Shown: positions 8,562 to 17,432 of the stretch, in pieces
Layout of the letters: every line of letters begins with the position of its first letter
Numbering within the stretch: the stretch's first letter is position 1
Assembly: GCF_008630535.1 (NCBI RefSeq)
Contig: NZ_VWPH01000017.1
Span: 116,404 to 180,403, forward strand
DNA length: 64,000 bases
Direction of reading: 5' to 3'
Source: Saccharopolyspora hirsuta
GTDB taxonomy: Bacteria > Actinomycetota > Actinomycetes > Mycobacteriales > Pseudonocardiaceae
Position numbers and translations under genes: made by a program
The notes under the pieces: model-generated
Told to the model about the DNA's origin: nothing
Seen by the model: the letters and a program-made list of their open reading frames with translations, nothing else
Databases searched by the model: none

Positions 8562-9317
8562 TCAGTGGGTGAGGATCTTGCCGAGGAAGTCCTTGGCGCG
8601 GTCGCTCTTCGGGTGGTCGAAGAACGCGTCCGGCTCGGCGTCCTCGACCACCTCGCCGTCGGCCATGAACAGCACCCGGTGCGCGGCCCGGCGCGCGAAG
8701 CCCATCTCGTGCGTGACGACCAGCATGGTCATGCCCTCGGCGGCGAGGTCGGTCATGACGTCCAGCACCTCGTTGACCATCTCCGGGTCCAGCGCCGAGG
8801 TCGGCTCGTCGAACAGCATCACCTTCGGCTTCATCGCCAGCGCCCGCGCGATCGCGACGCGCTGCTGCTGGCCGCCGGAGAGCTGCGCCGGGTACTTCTC
8901 GGCCTGGTTGGCGATGCCGACCCGCTCCAGCAGCTGCAGGGCGGTGTCCCGCGCCGCGTCCTTGCTCTGCTTGCGGACCTTGACCGGCCCCAGCGTGACG
9001 TTCTCCAGGATCGTCTTGTGCGCGAAGAGGTTGAACTGCTGGAACACCATGCCGACGTCGGCGCGCAGCTCGGCCAGCGCCCGGCCCTCGGCGGGCAGCG
9101 GGACCCCGTCGATCTCGATGCGACCCGAGTTGATCGGCTCCAGCCGGTTGATCGCCCGGCACAGCGTCGACTTGCCGGAACCGGAGGGGCCGAGGACCAC
9201 CACGACCTGCCCGCGGGGGACTTCCAGGTCGATCTCCCGCAGCACGTGCAAGGAACCGAAGTACTTGTCGACCGCGGACATCCGGATCATCGGAGTGTCC
9301 GTGGAAGCTGCGGTCAT
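8562..9317 (-). CDS. gluA: Glutamate-type ABC transporter ATPase GluA
   Basis: A 251-residue ATP-binding subunit of the GlnQ/HisP class. It has Walker A GPSGSGKST, the Q-loop in VFQQFNLFAHKT, the signature LSGGQQQR, Walker B VMLFDEPTSALD and the switch histidine in VVTHEMGFARRA. It hydrolyses ATP on the cytoplasmic face to drive GluCD. ATG 9317 is chosen because AGGAG sits 6 nt upstream; an upstream in-frame start at 9338 lacks this. First gene of the operon, divergent from miaB. Confidence 0.93.
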   Translation of the reverse strand: MTAASTDTPMIRMSAVDKYFGSLHVLREIDLEVPRGQVVVVLGPSGSGKSTLCRAINRLEPINSGRIEIDGVPLPAEGRALAELRADVGMVFQQFNLFAHKTILENVTLGPVKVRKQSKDAARDTALQLLERVGIANQAEKYPAQLSGGQQQRVAIARALAMKPKVMLFDEPTSALDPEMVNEVLDVMTDLAAEGMTMLVVTHEMGFARRAAHRVLFMADGEVVEDAEPDAFFDHPKSDRAKDFLGKILTH

Positions 9318-9532
9318 GCGAACTCCTGAACGCATCAAAGTGGATTCGTTGGCCGAAACCTAAGCCTCATTCGGGGGATAGTCCAGACGGAACGGACCAA
9401 GCGATGTTGCAACTAGGTTACGCTCCGCAGTCGCTTTTCGTGGGTGATCACTGACGCTCGGTAGTCGAACCGGGCAGGGCGTGCGCGCCGGGCGGGTGAA
9501 TCCGCGATCTGACCAGGCGCTACCGTGGAACG

Positions 9533-11008
9533 GTGAGCACGAGGACGTACGAGATCCGCACCTTCGGCTGCCAGATGAACGTGCACGATTCGGAGCGGCT
9601 CGCGGGCATGTTGGAGGACGCCGGGTACGTGCGCGCCGGTTCGGGCGACGCCGACGTGGTCGTGTTCAACACCTGCGCGGTGCGGGAGAACGCGGACAAC
9701 CGCCTCTACGGCACGCTCGGCCACATGCGCCCGGCCAAGGACCGCAACCCGAACATGCAGATCGCGGTGGGCGGCTGCCTGGCGCAGAAGGACCGGGACA
9801 CGATCGTCAAGCGCGCCCCGTGGGTGGACGTCGTGTTCGGCACCCACAACCTCGGCTCGCTGCCGACGCTGCTGGAGCGCGCCCGGCACAACGACGAGGC
9901 CGAGGTCGAGATCCTCGAAGCGCTCGACGTCTTCCCCTCCACGCTGCCCGCCCGCCGCGAGTCGGCCTACTCCGGCTGGGTGTCGGTGTCGGTCGGCTGC
10001 AACAACACCTGCACCTTCTGCATCGTGCCTGCGCTGCGCGGCAAGGAGAAGGACCGCCGTCCCGGCGAGATCCTCGCCGAGGTGCAGGCGCTGGTGTCCG
10101 AGGGCGTGCTCGAGGTGACGCTGCTGGGGCAGAACGTCAACGCCTACGGCGTCGAGTTCGGCGACCGCTTCGCGTTCGGCAAGCTGCTGCGCTCCTGCGG
10201 CGAGATCGAGGGCCTGGAGCGGGTCCGCTTCACCTCGCCGCACCCGCGCGACTTCACCGACGACGTGATCGAGGCGATGGCGGAGACGCCGAACGTCTGC
10301 CCGCAGCTGCACATGCCGCTGCAGTCCGGCTCCGACCGGATCCTCAAGGCGATGCGCCGCTCCTACCGCTCCGAGCGGTACCTGAACATCCTGCGCAACG
10401 TGCGCGAGGCGATGCCCGACGCGGCGATCACCACCGACATCATCGTCGGCTTCCCCGGCGAGACCGAGGAGGACTTCGAGGCGACGATGGAGGTCGTCCG
10501 GCAGGCCCGGTTCTCCAGCGCGTTCACCTTCCAGTACTCCAAGCGGCCCGGCACCCCCGCCGCGGACCTGCCCGACCAGCTGCCCAAGGAGGTCGTCCAG
10601 CAGCGCTACGACCGGCTGGTCGAGCTGCAGAACGAGATCTCCTGGGAGGAGAACAAGAAGCTCGTCGGCCGCCCGGTGGAGCTGCTGGTCGCCGAGGGCG
10701 AGGGGCGCAAGGACGCGGAGACCCACCGGCTCTCCGGCCGGGCCCGCGACGGGCGGCTGGTGCACTTCACCCCGACCGGCGCCGTCGACCGCGAGGTCCG
10801 GCCCGGCGACGTCGTGCACACCACCATCACCCGCGCCGCCCCGCACCACCTGGTCGCCGACACCGACATCAGCTCGCACCGGCGCACCCGGGCGGGCGAC
10901 CACTGGGAGGAGGGCGTGCGGCCGAAGACCTCGGGCGTGACGCTCGGCCTGCCGTCCTTCGGGGCACCGGCCCCGCAGCCGATCGCGGAACAGGGATGTG
11001 CGTGTTGA
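9533..11008 (+). CDS. miaB: tRNA-2-methylthio-N6-dimethylallyladenosine synthase MiaB
   Basis: A 491-residue radical-SAM methylthiotransferase. The UPF0004 domain has cluster cysteines at 13 (RTFGCQMN), 48 (FNTCAVREN) and 82 (VGGCLAQ). The radical-SAM CxxxCxxC is at 156/160/163 (VGCNNTCTFCIVP). A TRAM RNA-binding domain follows at about 375-440, and a tail ends in CAC. It adds the methylthio group at C2 of i6A37 in tRNAs reading UNN codons, acting after MiaA, encoded downstream at 13973. Start GTG 9533. The reading frame overlaps the beginning of the next reading frame, so the two are probably co-transcribed. Confidence 0.95.
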   Translation: MSTRTYEIRTFGCQMNVHDSERLAGMLEDAGYVRAGSGDADVVVFNTCAVRENADNRLYGTLGHMRPAKDRNPNMQIAVGGCLAQKDRDTIVKRAPWVDVVFGTHNLGSLPTLLERARHNDEAEVEILEALDVFPSTLPARRESAYSGWVSVSVGCNNTCTFCIVPALRGKEKDRRPGEILAEVQALVSEGVLEVTLLGQNVNAYGVEFGDRFAFGKLLRSCGEIEGLERVRFTSPHPRDFTDDVIEAMAETPNVCPQLHMPLQSGSDRILKAMRRSYRSERYLNILRNVREAMPDAAITTDIIVGFPGETEEDFEATMEVVRQARFSSAFTFQYSKRPGTPAADLPDQLPKEVVQQRYDRLVELQNEISWEENKKLVGRPVELLVAEGEGRKDAETHRLSGRARDGRLVHFTPTGAVDREVRPGDVVHTTITRAAPHHLVADTDISSHRRTRAGDHWEEGVRPKTSGVTLGLPSFGAPAPQPIAEQGCAC

Positions 11009-11025
11009 GCGGAGTGCAGGACGTG

Positions 11026-11472
11026 ATGATGAGCGACGCCAAGAGCGAGCGGCCGCAGTCGGCTCTGCTCCGCCGCATCGACCCGGGCGCCCGAGCGCTG
11101 GTGATCGCCTCGGTGATGCTGGTGCTGGTCCTGTCCTCGCTGCTGCCCTGGGCCGGTGACGCCGCGGGCTGGGAGGTGCTGACCGGTCAGGCGGACCCGG
11201 CGCTCAAGATCGGCCTGCTGCCGTGGCTGTTCGCGCTCAACTCCACGATCGTCGGCCTGGGCGTCGGCGCGCTGGCGCTGATCACCCGCCGCTGGGTGTT
11301 CGCCTTCGTCGCGGCGATGGCCGGGATGGTGGTGTCCTTCGAGGGCGTGATCGCGATCTGGTCCCGCCAGACCAGCGGCCAGCACGGCCCGGCGCTCGGC
11401 CTGATCCTCGCGGCGGTCTGCATGATCGTCCTGGCCGTCCAGTGGATGAAGATCATCTGGACCCGCGACTGA
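11026..11472 (+). CDS. Conserved 4-TM membrane protein (Rv2732c-like)
   Basis: A 148-residue protein with about four hydrophobic segments (around 30-50, 70-90, 95-113, 122-140) and a conserved-looking SSLLPWAGDAAGWEVL loop. Its place directly after miaB matches the mycobacterial gene Rv2732c, a family of unknown function. ATG 11026 follows AGG with suitable spacing; ATG 11029 is equivalent. It ends just before a strong terminator, closing the miaB operon. I cannot assign a function. Confidence 0.75.
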   Translation: MMSDAKSERPQSALLRRIDPGARALVIASVMLVLVLSSLLPWAGDAAGWEVLTGQADPALKIGLLPWLFALNSTIVGLGVGALALITRRWVFAFVAAMAGMVVSFEGVIAIWSRQTSGQHGPALGLILAAVCMIVLAVQWMKIIWTRD

Positions 11473-11486
11473 TCCTCGCAACGTGA

Positions 11487-11518
11487 AAGGGCCCCTCCGA
11501 CGCGTCGGAGGGGCCCTT
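11487..11518. terminator. Palindromic terminator after the miaB operon
   Basis: A perfect 32-bp palindrome with half-site AAGGGCCCCTCCGACG, serving both the miaB operon and the convergent DUF349 gene. Confidence 0.88.
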
Positions 11519-11563
11519 CGCTTCGGGGCCTGCGCGCCGCCGCGTGACGGCGCGAGCCCGCGG

Positions 11564-12889
11564 CTACCGGCTGGCGATCGCCTGCTCCGCAGCCGCCAGC
11601 CACTCCCGCCACTGGTCGGCCTGCTCCTGCGCCTTCTTCGCGCGGCGCTCGTCGCCCGCGGCCCGCGCCTTCTCGGCCTGCGCCTCGAACTGCTCGACCC
11701 GCTCGCGGAACTGGTCGACCCGGGCCTGCGCCTCCGGGTCGGTGCGCCGCCACTGCTGGTCCGCGGCGGCGCGGACCTTGTCGCCCACCGCCCGCAGCCG
11801 ACCCTCCAGCTCGCGCATCCGCTCGCGCGGCACCTTGCCGATCTCGTCCCACCGCTCCTGGATGCGGTGCAGGTGCGCTTGGGCGGCCTTGAGGTCGGCG
11901 GACGGGTCGATCTGCTCGGCCTCGACGAGCAGCTCCTCCTTCAGCTTCGCGTTCGCGGCGAACTCGGCGTCGCGCTCGGAGAACGCCTCCGAGCGGCGGC
12001 TGAAGAACCGGTCCTGCGCGGCGCGGAACCGCTGCCACAGCGCCTCGTCGCTGTCCTTGGGCGCGCGCCCGGCCGCCTTCCACTCCGCCATCAGCTGCTT
12101 GTAGCGGTTCGCCGTTTCGCCCCAGTCGGTCGACTCGGTCAGCGACTCGGCCTCCTCGACGAGTTCCTGCTTGCGGGCCTTGGACGCCGCGCGCTGCCGG
12201 TCGAGCTCGGCGAAGTGCGAGCCCCGGCGGCGGCTGAACGCGTCGCGCGCCTTGGAGAACCGCCGCCACAGCTGCTCGTCGGTCTTCCGGTCGACCCCGC
12301 GGACCTTCTTCCACTCCTCGAGGATCTCCCGCAGCCGGTCGCCCGCGCTCTTCCAGTGCGTGGCCTCGGCGGCGATCTGCTCGGCCTCGGCGACCAGCGC
12401 CTCCTTGCGCGCGATGGCGTCCGCGCGGGCCTGCTCCTTCTCGTGCTTCGCGCCTTCGACCGCCCGCTCGGCCCGCGCCAGCAGGTGCTCGATCCGGGCG
12501 GCCAGCGCCGCCAGGTCGCCCACCACCGCAGCGTCGGCCAGCGACTCGTGGAGGTGCTTGGCGCTGGTCAGGGTGTGCTTCGGGTCGCCGGCGCGGGAGC
12601 TCAACCGGGTCTCCAGCAGCTCGACCTCGGTGAGCAGGTCGTCGAACTTGCGGGCGTAGAGGGCCAGGCCCTCGGCGGCGTCACCGGCCTGCCAGGAGCC
12701 GATCGCCCGCTCGCCGTCGGCGGTGCGGACGTAGACCGTGCCGTCGGCGTCCACCCGGCCCCACTTGGTGGGATCGCTGGACGCGGTCGGTACCGCGGGC
12801 GCGGCCGTGGTTGACCCGGTGGTGCCGGTGGTCGAGTCCTCGGTCGCCTTGTTCGCGACCGGCTCGGGGGTCGTGTCCTGGTGCGTCAT
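11564..12889 (-). CDS. DUF349 repeat protein
   Basis: A 441-residue, highly charged, mostly helical cytoplasmic protein. The N-terminus (about 1-40) is Thr/Ala-rich, followed by a small domain with KWGRVDADGTVYVRTADGER. Three DUF349 repeats follow, recognisable by W(K/D)x(A/I)G segments: EILEEWKKVRGVDRKTDEQL, QLMAEWKAAGRAPKDSDEAL and RIQERWDEIGKVPRERMREL. Long coiled-coil stretches are likely. This corresponds by position to mycobacterial Rv2731. The biochemical role is not established. ATG 12889 is preceded by AAGGAGG. Confidence 0.85.
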   Translation of the reverse strand: MTHQDTTPEPVANKATEDSTTGTTGSTTAAPAVPTASSDPTKWGRVDADGTVYVRTADGERAIGSWQAGDAAEGLALYARKFDDLLTEVELLETRLSSRAGDPKHTLTSAKHLHESLADAAVVGDLAALAARIEHLLARAERAVEGAKHEKEQARADAIARKEALVAEAEQIAAEATHWKSAGDRLREILEEWKKVRGVDRKTDEQLWRRFSKARDAFSRRRGSHFAELDRQRAASKARKQELVEEAESLTESTDWGETANRYKQLMAEWKAAGRAPKDSDEALWQRFRAAQDRFFSRRSEAFSERDAEFAANAKLKEELLVEAEQIDPSADLKAAQAHLHRIQERWDEIGKVPRERMRELEGRLRAVGDKVRAAADQQWRRTDPEAQARVDQFRERVEQFEAQAEKARAAGDERRAKKAQEQADQWREWLAAAEQAIASR

Positions 12890-13233
12890 GGCCGGCTTCC
12901 TCCTTGCGTGCCCGCTCCGATGCCCGTGCCAGGCACGGGCGCCCCGCGTGGACGGGGCCCAGCAAGCGGCGACCCGAACCCATCGGCGGTCCGGCCTCCG
13001 CTGGCGCATTCAAACAGGTCAGGGCGCGAATCGGTACTCCGTCGCGAAATCGACGCGCCGGAGCAGCGGCGAACCTCGGCGCGCGGCCTCCGCAGCGATC
13101 CTGTGACCTGCACGGCTTCATTGTCATCAAGCACCTGTTCGGGTGCAGCGGGCAGGGGTGGACAAGCTCGTGTCGCCGCCGGTCGCGGCTCCCCGCTCCG
13201 TCCCATCCGCCAGTGCCTCTACCGTGCACAGAT
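12890..13233. other. Divergent intergenic region, no gene
   Basis: About 344 nt between the divergent DUF349 gene and the gene at 13234. On the DUF349 side it holds an inverted repeat GCCCGTGCC / GGCACGGGC (12922-12940) and a neighbouring GCCCC/GGGGC pair, probably in its mRNA leader. I see no convincing coding sequence. Confidence 0.6.
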
Positions 13234-13938
13234 GTGATCACCTGTGTCGCTGTGGTGCCGTACCCGCCGTTGCTGGTCCCCGCGCTGACCGTGCGCGCCG
13301 ACGCGGAAACCGCGCGGTTGCGGGGCGCCTGTTCGCGCGCCGTGTCCAGTCTGACTGAATGTGCAGCCGAATGGGTGGCCGTTGGCGCAGATCGGTCCGG
13401 ACCGACCGTGCTCGGCCCGGACTCCGCGGGCACCTTCGAGGGGTTCGGCGCGGACGTCCGGGTGACGTTGGGCGGCACCGCGCCGACGGACCCGGCGCTC
13501 CCGCTCCCGGCCCTGATCACCGGTCTGCTGCGCGAGCAGGCCGGTGCCAGGTCCGCCTCGGTGCGCCTGCTCGCCCCGGACACCCCGGCGGAGGAGAGCC
13601 GACGGCTCGGCGAGTCGCTGGCGGCGGAGTCCACCGGCCTGCTGGTCCTGGCGGACGGCACCAACTGCTCGGACGAGCGCTCGCCCCACCCGCCCGACGA
13701 ACGCGCCGGACAGCTCGACGAGCAGATCCGCACGGCGCTGGCCGAGGTCGACACCAACCGCCTGCGGGACCTGGACCCCCGGCTGTGCGCCGAGCTCGGC
13801 GTCGAGGGCCGCGCCGCGCTCCAGGTGCTGCCGGGAGTCGTGGCGGCCAGCGGCGGAACCTGGCGCGGCGAGCTCCTGTACTCGGCGACCCCGCACGGCG
13901 TCACCTACCACGTCGCGACCTGGACCCGGCAGCCCTGA
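13234..13938 (+). CDS. Conserved actinobacterial protein, LigB-dioxygenase-like fold (Rv2728c-like)
   Basis: A 234-residue protein beginning VITCVAVVPYPPLLVPALTV, the N-terminal pattern of proteins related to class III extradiol dioxygenases (LigB/MEMO type). The metal ligands usual in active enzymes are not obvious, so catalysis is doubtful. Position between the DUF349 gene and miaA matches Rv2728c. GTG 13234 is used because the conserved VVPYPPLL follows at once. It ends 34 bp before miaA and is likely co-transcribed with it. Confidence 0.75.
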   Translation: MITCVAVVPYPPLLVPALTVRADAETARLRGACSRAVSSLTECAAEWVAVGADRSGPTVLGPDSAGTFEGFGADVRVTLGGTAPTDPALPLPALITGLLREQAGARSASVRLLAPDTPAEESRRLGESLAAESTGLLVLADGTNCSDERSPHPPDERAGQLDEQIRTALAEVDTNRLRDLDPRLCAELGVEGRAALQVLPGVVAASGGTWRGELLYSATPHGVTYHVATWTRQP

Positions 13939-13972
13939 CCGCAGGCCGATGGGGAGGAACTAGGGTCGAGGG

Positions 13973-14884
13973 GTGCAGTGCCTTCCCCACCTGGTGGCGA
14001 TCGTCGGTCCCACCGCCACCGGCAAGTCGGACCTGGCCGTGGAGCTCGCGCAGGACATCGGCGGCGAAGTGATCAACGCCGATGCCATGCAGCTCTACCG
14101 GGGGATGGACATCGGCACCGCCAAGCTCACCGAGGCCGAGCGCCGGGGCGTCCCGCACCACCTGCTCGACGTCCTCGACGTCACCGAGACCGCGTCGGTC
14201 GCGGCCTACCAGCGGCACGCCCGCGCCGCCGTCGAGGACGTCCTCGCCCGGAACCGCACCCCGATCCTGGTCGGCGGTTCCGGGCTCTACGTGCAGGCCG
14301 TGATCGACGACCTCACCTTCCCCGGCACCGACCCGGAGGTCCGGCGCAAGTACGAGGCGGAGCTGGCGCAGGTCGGCCCCGCCGCGCTGCACCGGCGGCT
14401 GGCGGAGCTGGACCCGGCGGCCGCCGCGGCGATCCTGACCAGCAACGGGCGGCGCATCGTGCGGGCGCTGGAGGTCATCGAGATCACCGGCGAGCCGTTC
14501 TCGGCGAACCTGCCGACGCCCGGGCCGCCGCGCTACGGAGCGGTGCTGCTGGGCCTGGACCGCCCGGTCGAGGCCCTCGACGAGCGCGTCGACCTGCGCG
14601 TCACCCGCATGTTCGACGCCGGGCTGGTCGAGGAGGTCCGCCACCTGGAGAAGGTCGGGTTGCGCGAGGGGCGCACCGCCAGCCGCGCCCTCGGCTACCA
14701 GCAGGTCCTGGCCGAGCTCGACGGGGACGAGGACATGGCGGCCGCCGCGGCCGAGACCGCGAAGCTGACCCGACGCTTCGTCCGGCGGCAGCGCTCCTGG
14801 TTCCGCCGCGACGACCGGATCCGCTGGTTCGACGCCGCCGACCCGGCCCTGGCCTCCGACGTCCGGGCCGCGCTCGCTCCGTAG
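13973..14884 (+). CDS. miaA: tRNA dimethylallyltransferase MiaA
   Basis: A 303-residue enzyme that transfers dimethylallyl from DMAPP to N6 of A37 in UNN-reading tRNAs, giving the substrate for MiaB encoded upstream. It has the P-loop VAIVGPTATGKSDLAVELA at the N-terminus, the substrate motif NADAMQLYRGMDIGTAK, PHHLLDVLDV, VGGSGLYVQAVID, ASRALGYQQVL and the terminal RRQRSWFRRD. Length and motif order are normal. Start GTG 13973. It is followed after 9 nt by dapF. Confidence 0.95.
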   Translation: MQCLPHLVAIVGPTATGKSDLAVELAQDIGGEVINADAMQLYRGMDIGTAKLTEAERRGVPHHLLDVLDVTETASVAAYQRHARAAVEDVLARNRTPILVGGSGLYVQAVIDDLTFPGTDPEVRRKYEAELAQVGPAALHRRLAELDPAAAAAILTSNGRRIVRALEVIEITGEPFSANLPTPGPPRYGAVLLGLDRPVEALDERVDLRVTRMFDAGLVEEVRHLEKVGLREGRTASRALGYQQVLAELDGDEDMAAAAAETAKLTRRFVRRQRSWFRRDDRIRWFDAADPALASDVRAALAP

Positions 14885-14893
14885 ACTTGCCCC

Positions 14894-15736
14894 GTGCGCA
14901 CTTCCCAGGGGCCCGAGTTCATCAAGGGCCACGGCACCCAGAACGACTTCGTCATCCTGCCCGACGCGGACGGTGAGCTGGAGCTGACCGACGAGCGGGT
15001 GCGGGCGCTGTGCGACCGCCAGCGCGGTCTGGGGGCCGACGGCGTGCTGCGCGTGGTCCGGGCCGGTGCCCTGCCGGACGCCCCGGCCGACGTCCCGGCG
15101 GACGTGTGGTTCATGGACTACCGCAACGCCGACGGTTCGATCGCCGAGATGTGCGGCAACGGCGTGCGGGTGTTCGTCCGCTACCTGGTCGACGCCGGGC
15201 TGGCCACCGCCGGTGAGCTGCCGGTCGGCACCCGCGCGGGCGTGCGACCGGTCCGGATCCGCGATGACGGGCAGGTCACCGTCGACATGGGGGTGGCGAA
15301 GATCTTCGGCGAGTCCACCACCAGCGTCTCCGGCCGCACCTTCCACGGCGTCGCCGTCGACGTCGGCAACCCGCACCTGGCCTGCGTGAGCGACGCCGAG
15401 CTGGCCGACCTCGACCTGACGACCCGGCCGCCGCACGACCCGGACCTGTTCCCGAACGGCGCGAACGTCGAGTTCGTCCGGCCGCTGGACGACGACCACG
15501 TGCAGATGCGGGTGTACGAGCGCGGGGTGGGCGAGACCCGCTCGTGCGGGACCGGGACGGTCGCCGCGGCGGCGGCAGCGCTGCGCGCGGCCGGTGCGGA
15601 CACCGGGCGTCGCGTGGTGCACATCCCGGGCGGCACCGTCGAGGTGGAGATCACCTCGTCGACCGCCACGCTCACCGGACCGGCCGTCCTGGTCGCCCGC
15701 GGTCACCTCGATCCGACCTGGTGGCGGGCCGCGTAG
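14894..15736 (+). CDS. dapF: Diaminopimelate epimerase DapF
   Basis: A 280-residue PLP-independent epimerase converting LL- to meso-diaminopimelate for lysine and peptidoglycan synthesis. It has substrate motif GHGTQNDFVILPD, the first catalytic cysteine in EMCGNGVRVFVRYL and the second in ETRSCGTGTVAAAAA. Both active-site cysteines are present and the length is typical. GTG 14894 lies 9 nt after the miaA stop, so the two are co-transcribed. Confidence 0.95.
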   Translation: MRTSQGPEFIKGHGTQNDFVILPDADGELELTDERVRALCDRQRGLGADGVLRVVRAGALPDAPADVPADVWFMDYRNADGSIAEMCGNGVRVFVRYLVDAGLATAGELPVGTRAGVRPVRIRDDGQVTVDMGVAKIFGESTTSVSGRTFHGVAVDVGNPHLACVSDAELADLDLTTRPPHDPDLFPNGANVEFVRPLDDDHVQMRVYERGVGETRSCGTGTVAAAAAALRAAGADTGRRVVHIPGGTVEVEITSSTATLTGPAVLVARGHLDPTWWRAA

Positions 15737-15910
15737 GTCCCGGACGGGTTCTGCCGGGCAGGGCCGGTCCGAGCCGGAGGTCCGTCCCCGGGGTGGTCCG
15801 GATCAGCCCCGAGCGGATGCGGCCGTAGGTGGTGTCACACGGGCGCAAACGGGTCACCGCCGGTTCGAGGCGTGAAAATGAGTCGCGGACCGTGGGACAA
15901 TGGCCTTGAT

Positions 15911-17377
15911 ATGAAGAATTCTTTGACCTGGTCCGCCGAGCTCGACCACGACGTGGTCGAAGGCGACGAATACGAACCCATTCCGTCTGCCGAGCCGTCC
16001 ACGGGTGAGATGGAGCTCGCCGAGCGCGCGTCGCTGCGGCGGATCGCCGGGCTGTCCACCGAGCTCGCGGACATCACCGAGGTCGAATACCGCCAGCTCC
16101 GCCTGGAGCGGGTGGTGCTGGTCGGCGTCTGGACCGATGGCGACGCCGAGCACGCCGACGCCTCCCTGGCCGAGCTGGGCCGACTGGCCGAGACGGCCGG
16201 TTCGGAGGTGCTGGAGGGCATCATCCAGCGCCGCGACCGGCCGGATCCCGGCACCTACATCGGCTCCGGCAAGGTGCGCGAGCTCCGCGACATCGTGGCC
16301 GCGACCGGCGCCGACACCGTGATCTGCGACGGTGAGCTCTCGCCCGGCCAGCTGCGCCAGCTGGAGGAGAAGCTGAAGGTCAAGGTGGTCGACCGGACCG
16401 CCCTGATCCTGGACATCTTCGCCCAGCACGCCCGCTCCAAGGAGGGCAAGGCGCAGGTCGAGCTGGCCCAGCTGCAGTACTTCCTGCCGCGCCTGCGCGG
16501 TTGGGGCGAGACGATGTCCCGGCAGGCCGGTGGCCGGGCCGGGGCCAACGGCGGTGTCGGTACCCGCGGTCCTGGTGAGACCAAGCTGGAGACCGACCGG
16601 CGGCGCATCCACAAGCGGATCAGCAAGCTCCGCAAGGAGCTGGCCGCGATGCGCACGGTGCGCGGCACCAAGCGGGGACGCCGGGAGGCCAACGAGGTGC
16701 CGGGCGTGGCCATCGCCGGTTACACCAACGCGGGCAAGTCCAGCCTGCTCAACGCGCTGACCGGTGCCGGTGTGCTGGTGGAGGACGCGCTGTTCGCCAC
16801 CCTGGACCCCACCACCCGGCGGTCCACCACCCCGGACGGGCGTGCCTACACGCTGACCGACACGGTCGGTTTCGTGCGCCACCTGCCGCACCAGCTGGTC
16901 GAGGCCTTCCGCTCCACGCTGGAGGAGGTCAGCGGCGCGGACCTGCTGGTTCACGTCGTGGACGGCTCCGAGGCCTCGCCGCACGAGCAGGTCGCTGCGG
17001 TGCGCGAGGTGCTCAGCGAGATCGCGGACGAGCACGAGTCGGGGATGCCGCCGGAGCTGCTGGTGGTGAACAAGATCGACTCAGTGGACGAGACGCGCAT
17101 CGCCGAGCTGCGCCGGTTGCTGCCAGACGCGATCTTCGTGTCCGCGCACAGCGGTGTCGGCGTGCCGGAGCTGCGCGAGGTCATCGCCGACCGGCTGCCC
17201 CGACCGGACGTGTTCGTCGACGCGCTGGTGCCCTACACCCGCGGCGAGCTCGTCGCGCGCGTGCACGCGGAGGGCGAGGTCGTCGACGAGGAGCACACCC
17301 CGGACGGCACGCGGCTCCGCGCCAAGGTCCTGCCCGACCTGGCCAGCGCGCTGGAGCCGTTCACCGGGAAGGGGTGA
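15911..17377 (+). CDS. hflX: Ribosome-associated GTPase HflX
   Basis: A 488-residue GTPase that splits or rescues stalled ribosomes. The N-terminal HflX domain (about 50-190) includes the nucleotide-binding-like GTYIGSGKVRELR. A Gly-rich linker GGRAGANGGVGTRGPGETKL comes next. The G domain (about 260 onwards) has G1 GYTNAGKSSLLNALTG, G3 DTVGFVRHLP and G4 NKID. ATG 15911 is chosen because a -10-like GACAAT lies just upstream. An upstream GTG (15872) and ATG (15878) in the same frame could add 13 or 11 residues, so the start is uncertain. Confidence 0.93.
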   Translation: MKNSLTWSAELDHDVVEGDEYEPIPSAEPSTGEMELAERASLRRIAGLSTELADITEVEYRQLRLERVVLVGVWTDGDAEHADASLAELGRLAETAGSEVLEGIIQRRDRPDPGTYIGSGKVRELRDIVAATGADTVICDGELSPGQLRQLEEKLKVKVVDRTALILDIFAQHARSKEGKAQVELAQLQYFLPRLRGWGETMSRQAGGRAGANGGVGTRGPGETKLETDRRRIHKRISKLRKELAAMRTVRGTKRGRREANEVPGVAIAGYTNAGKSSLLNALTGAGVLVEDALFATLDPTTRRSTTPDGRAYTLTDTVGFVRHLPHQLVEAFRSTLEEVSGADLLVHVVDGSEASPHEQVAAVREVLSEIADEHESGMPPELLVVNKIDSVDETRIAELRRLLPDAIFVSAHSGVGVPELREVIADRLPRPDVFVDALVPYTRGELVARVHAEGEVVDEEHTPDGTRLRAKVLPDLASALEPFTGKG

Positions 17378-17432
17378 GCGCGGCCGGTGAGCCCCTCGCG
17401 TCCTGGTCGGCTGCCGTGGTGCGGCGCCTGAC

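Noticed and set aside
9355..9420. Iron-box-like sequence upstream of gluA
   Set aside because: Only short CCTAA/TAGG pieces match; far from the IdeR consensus.
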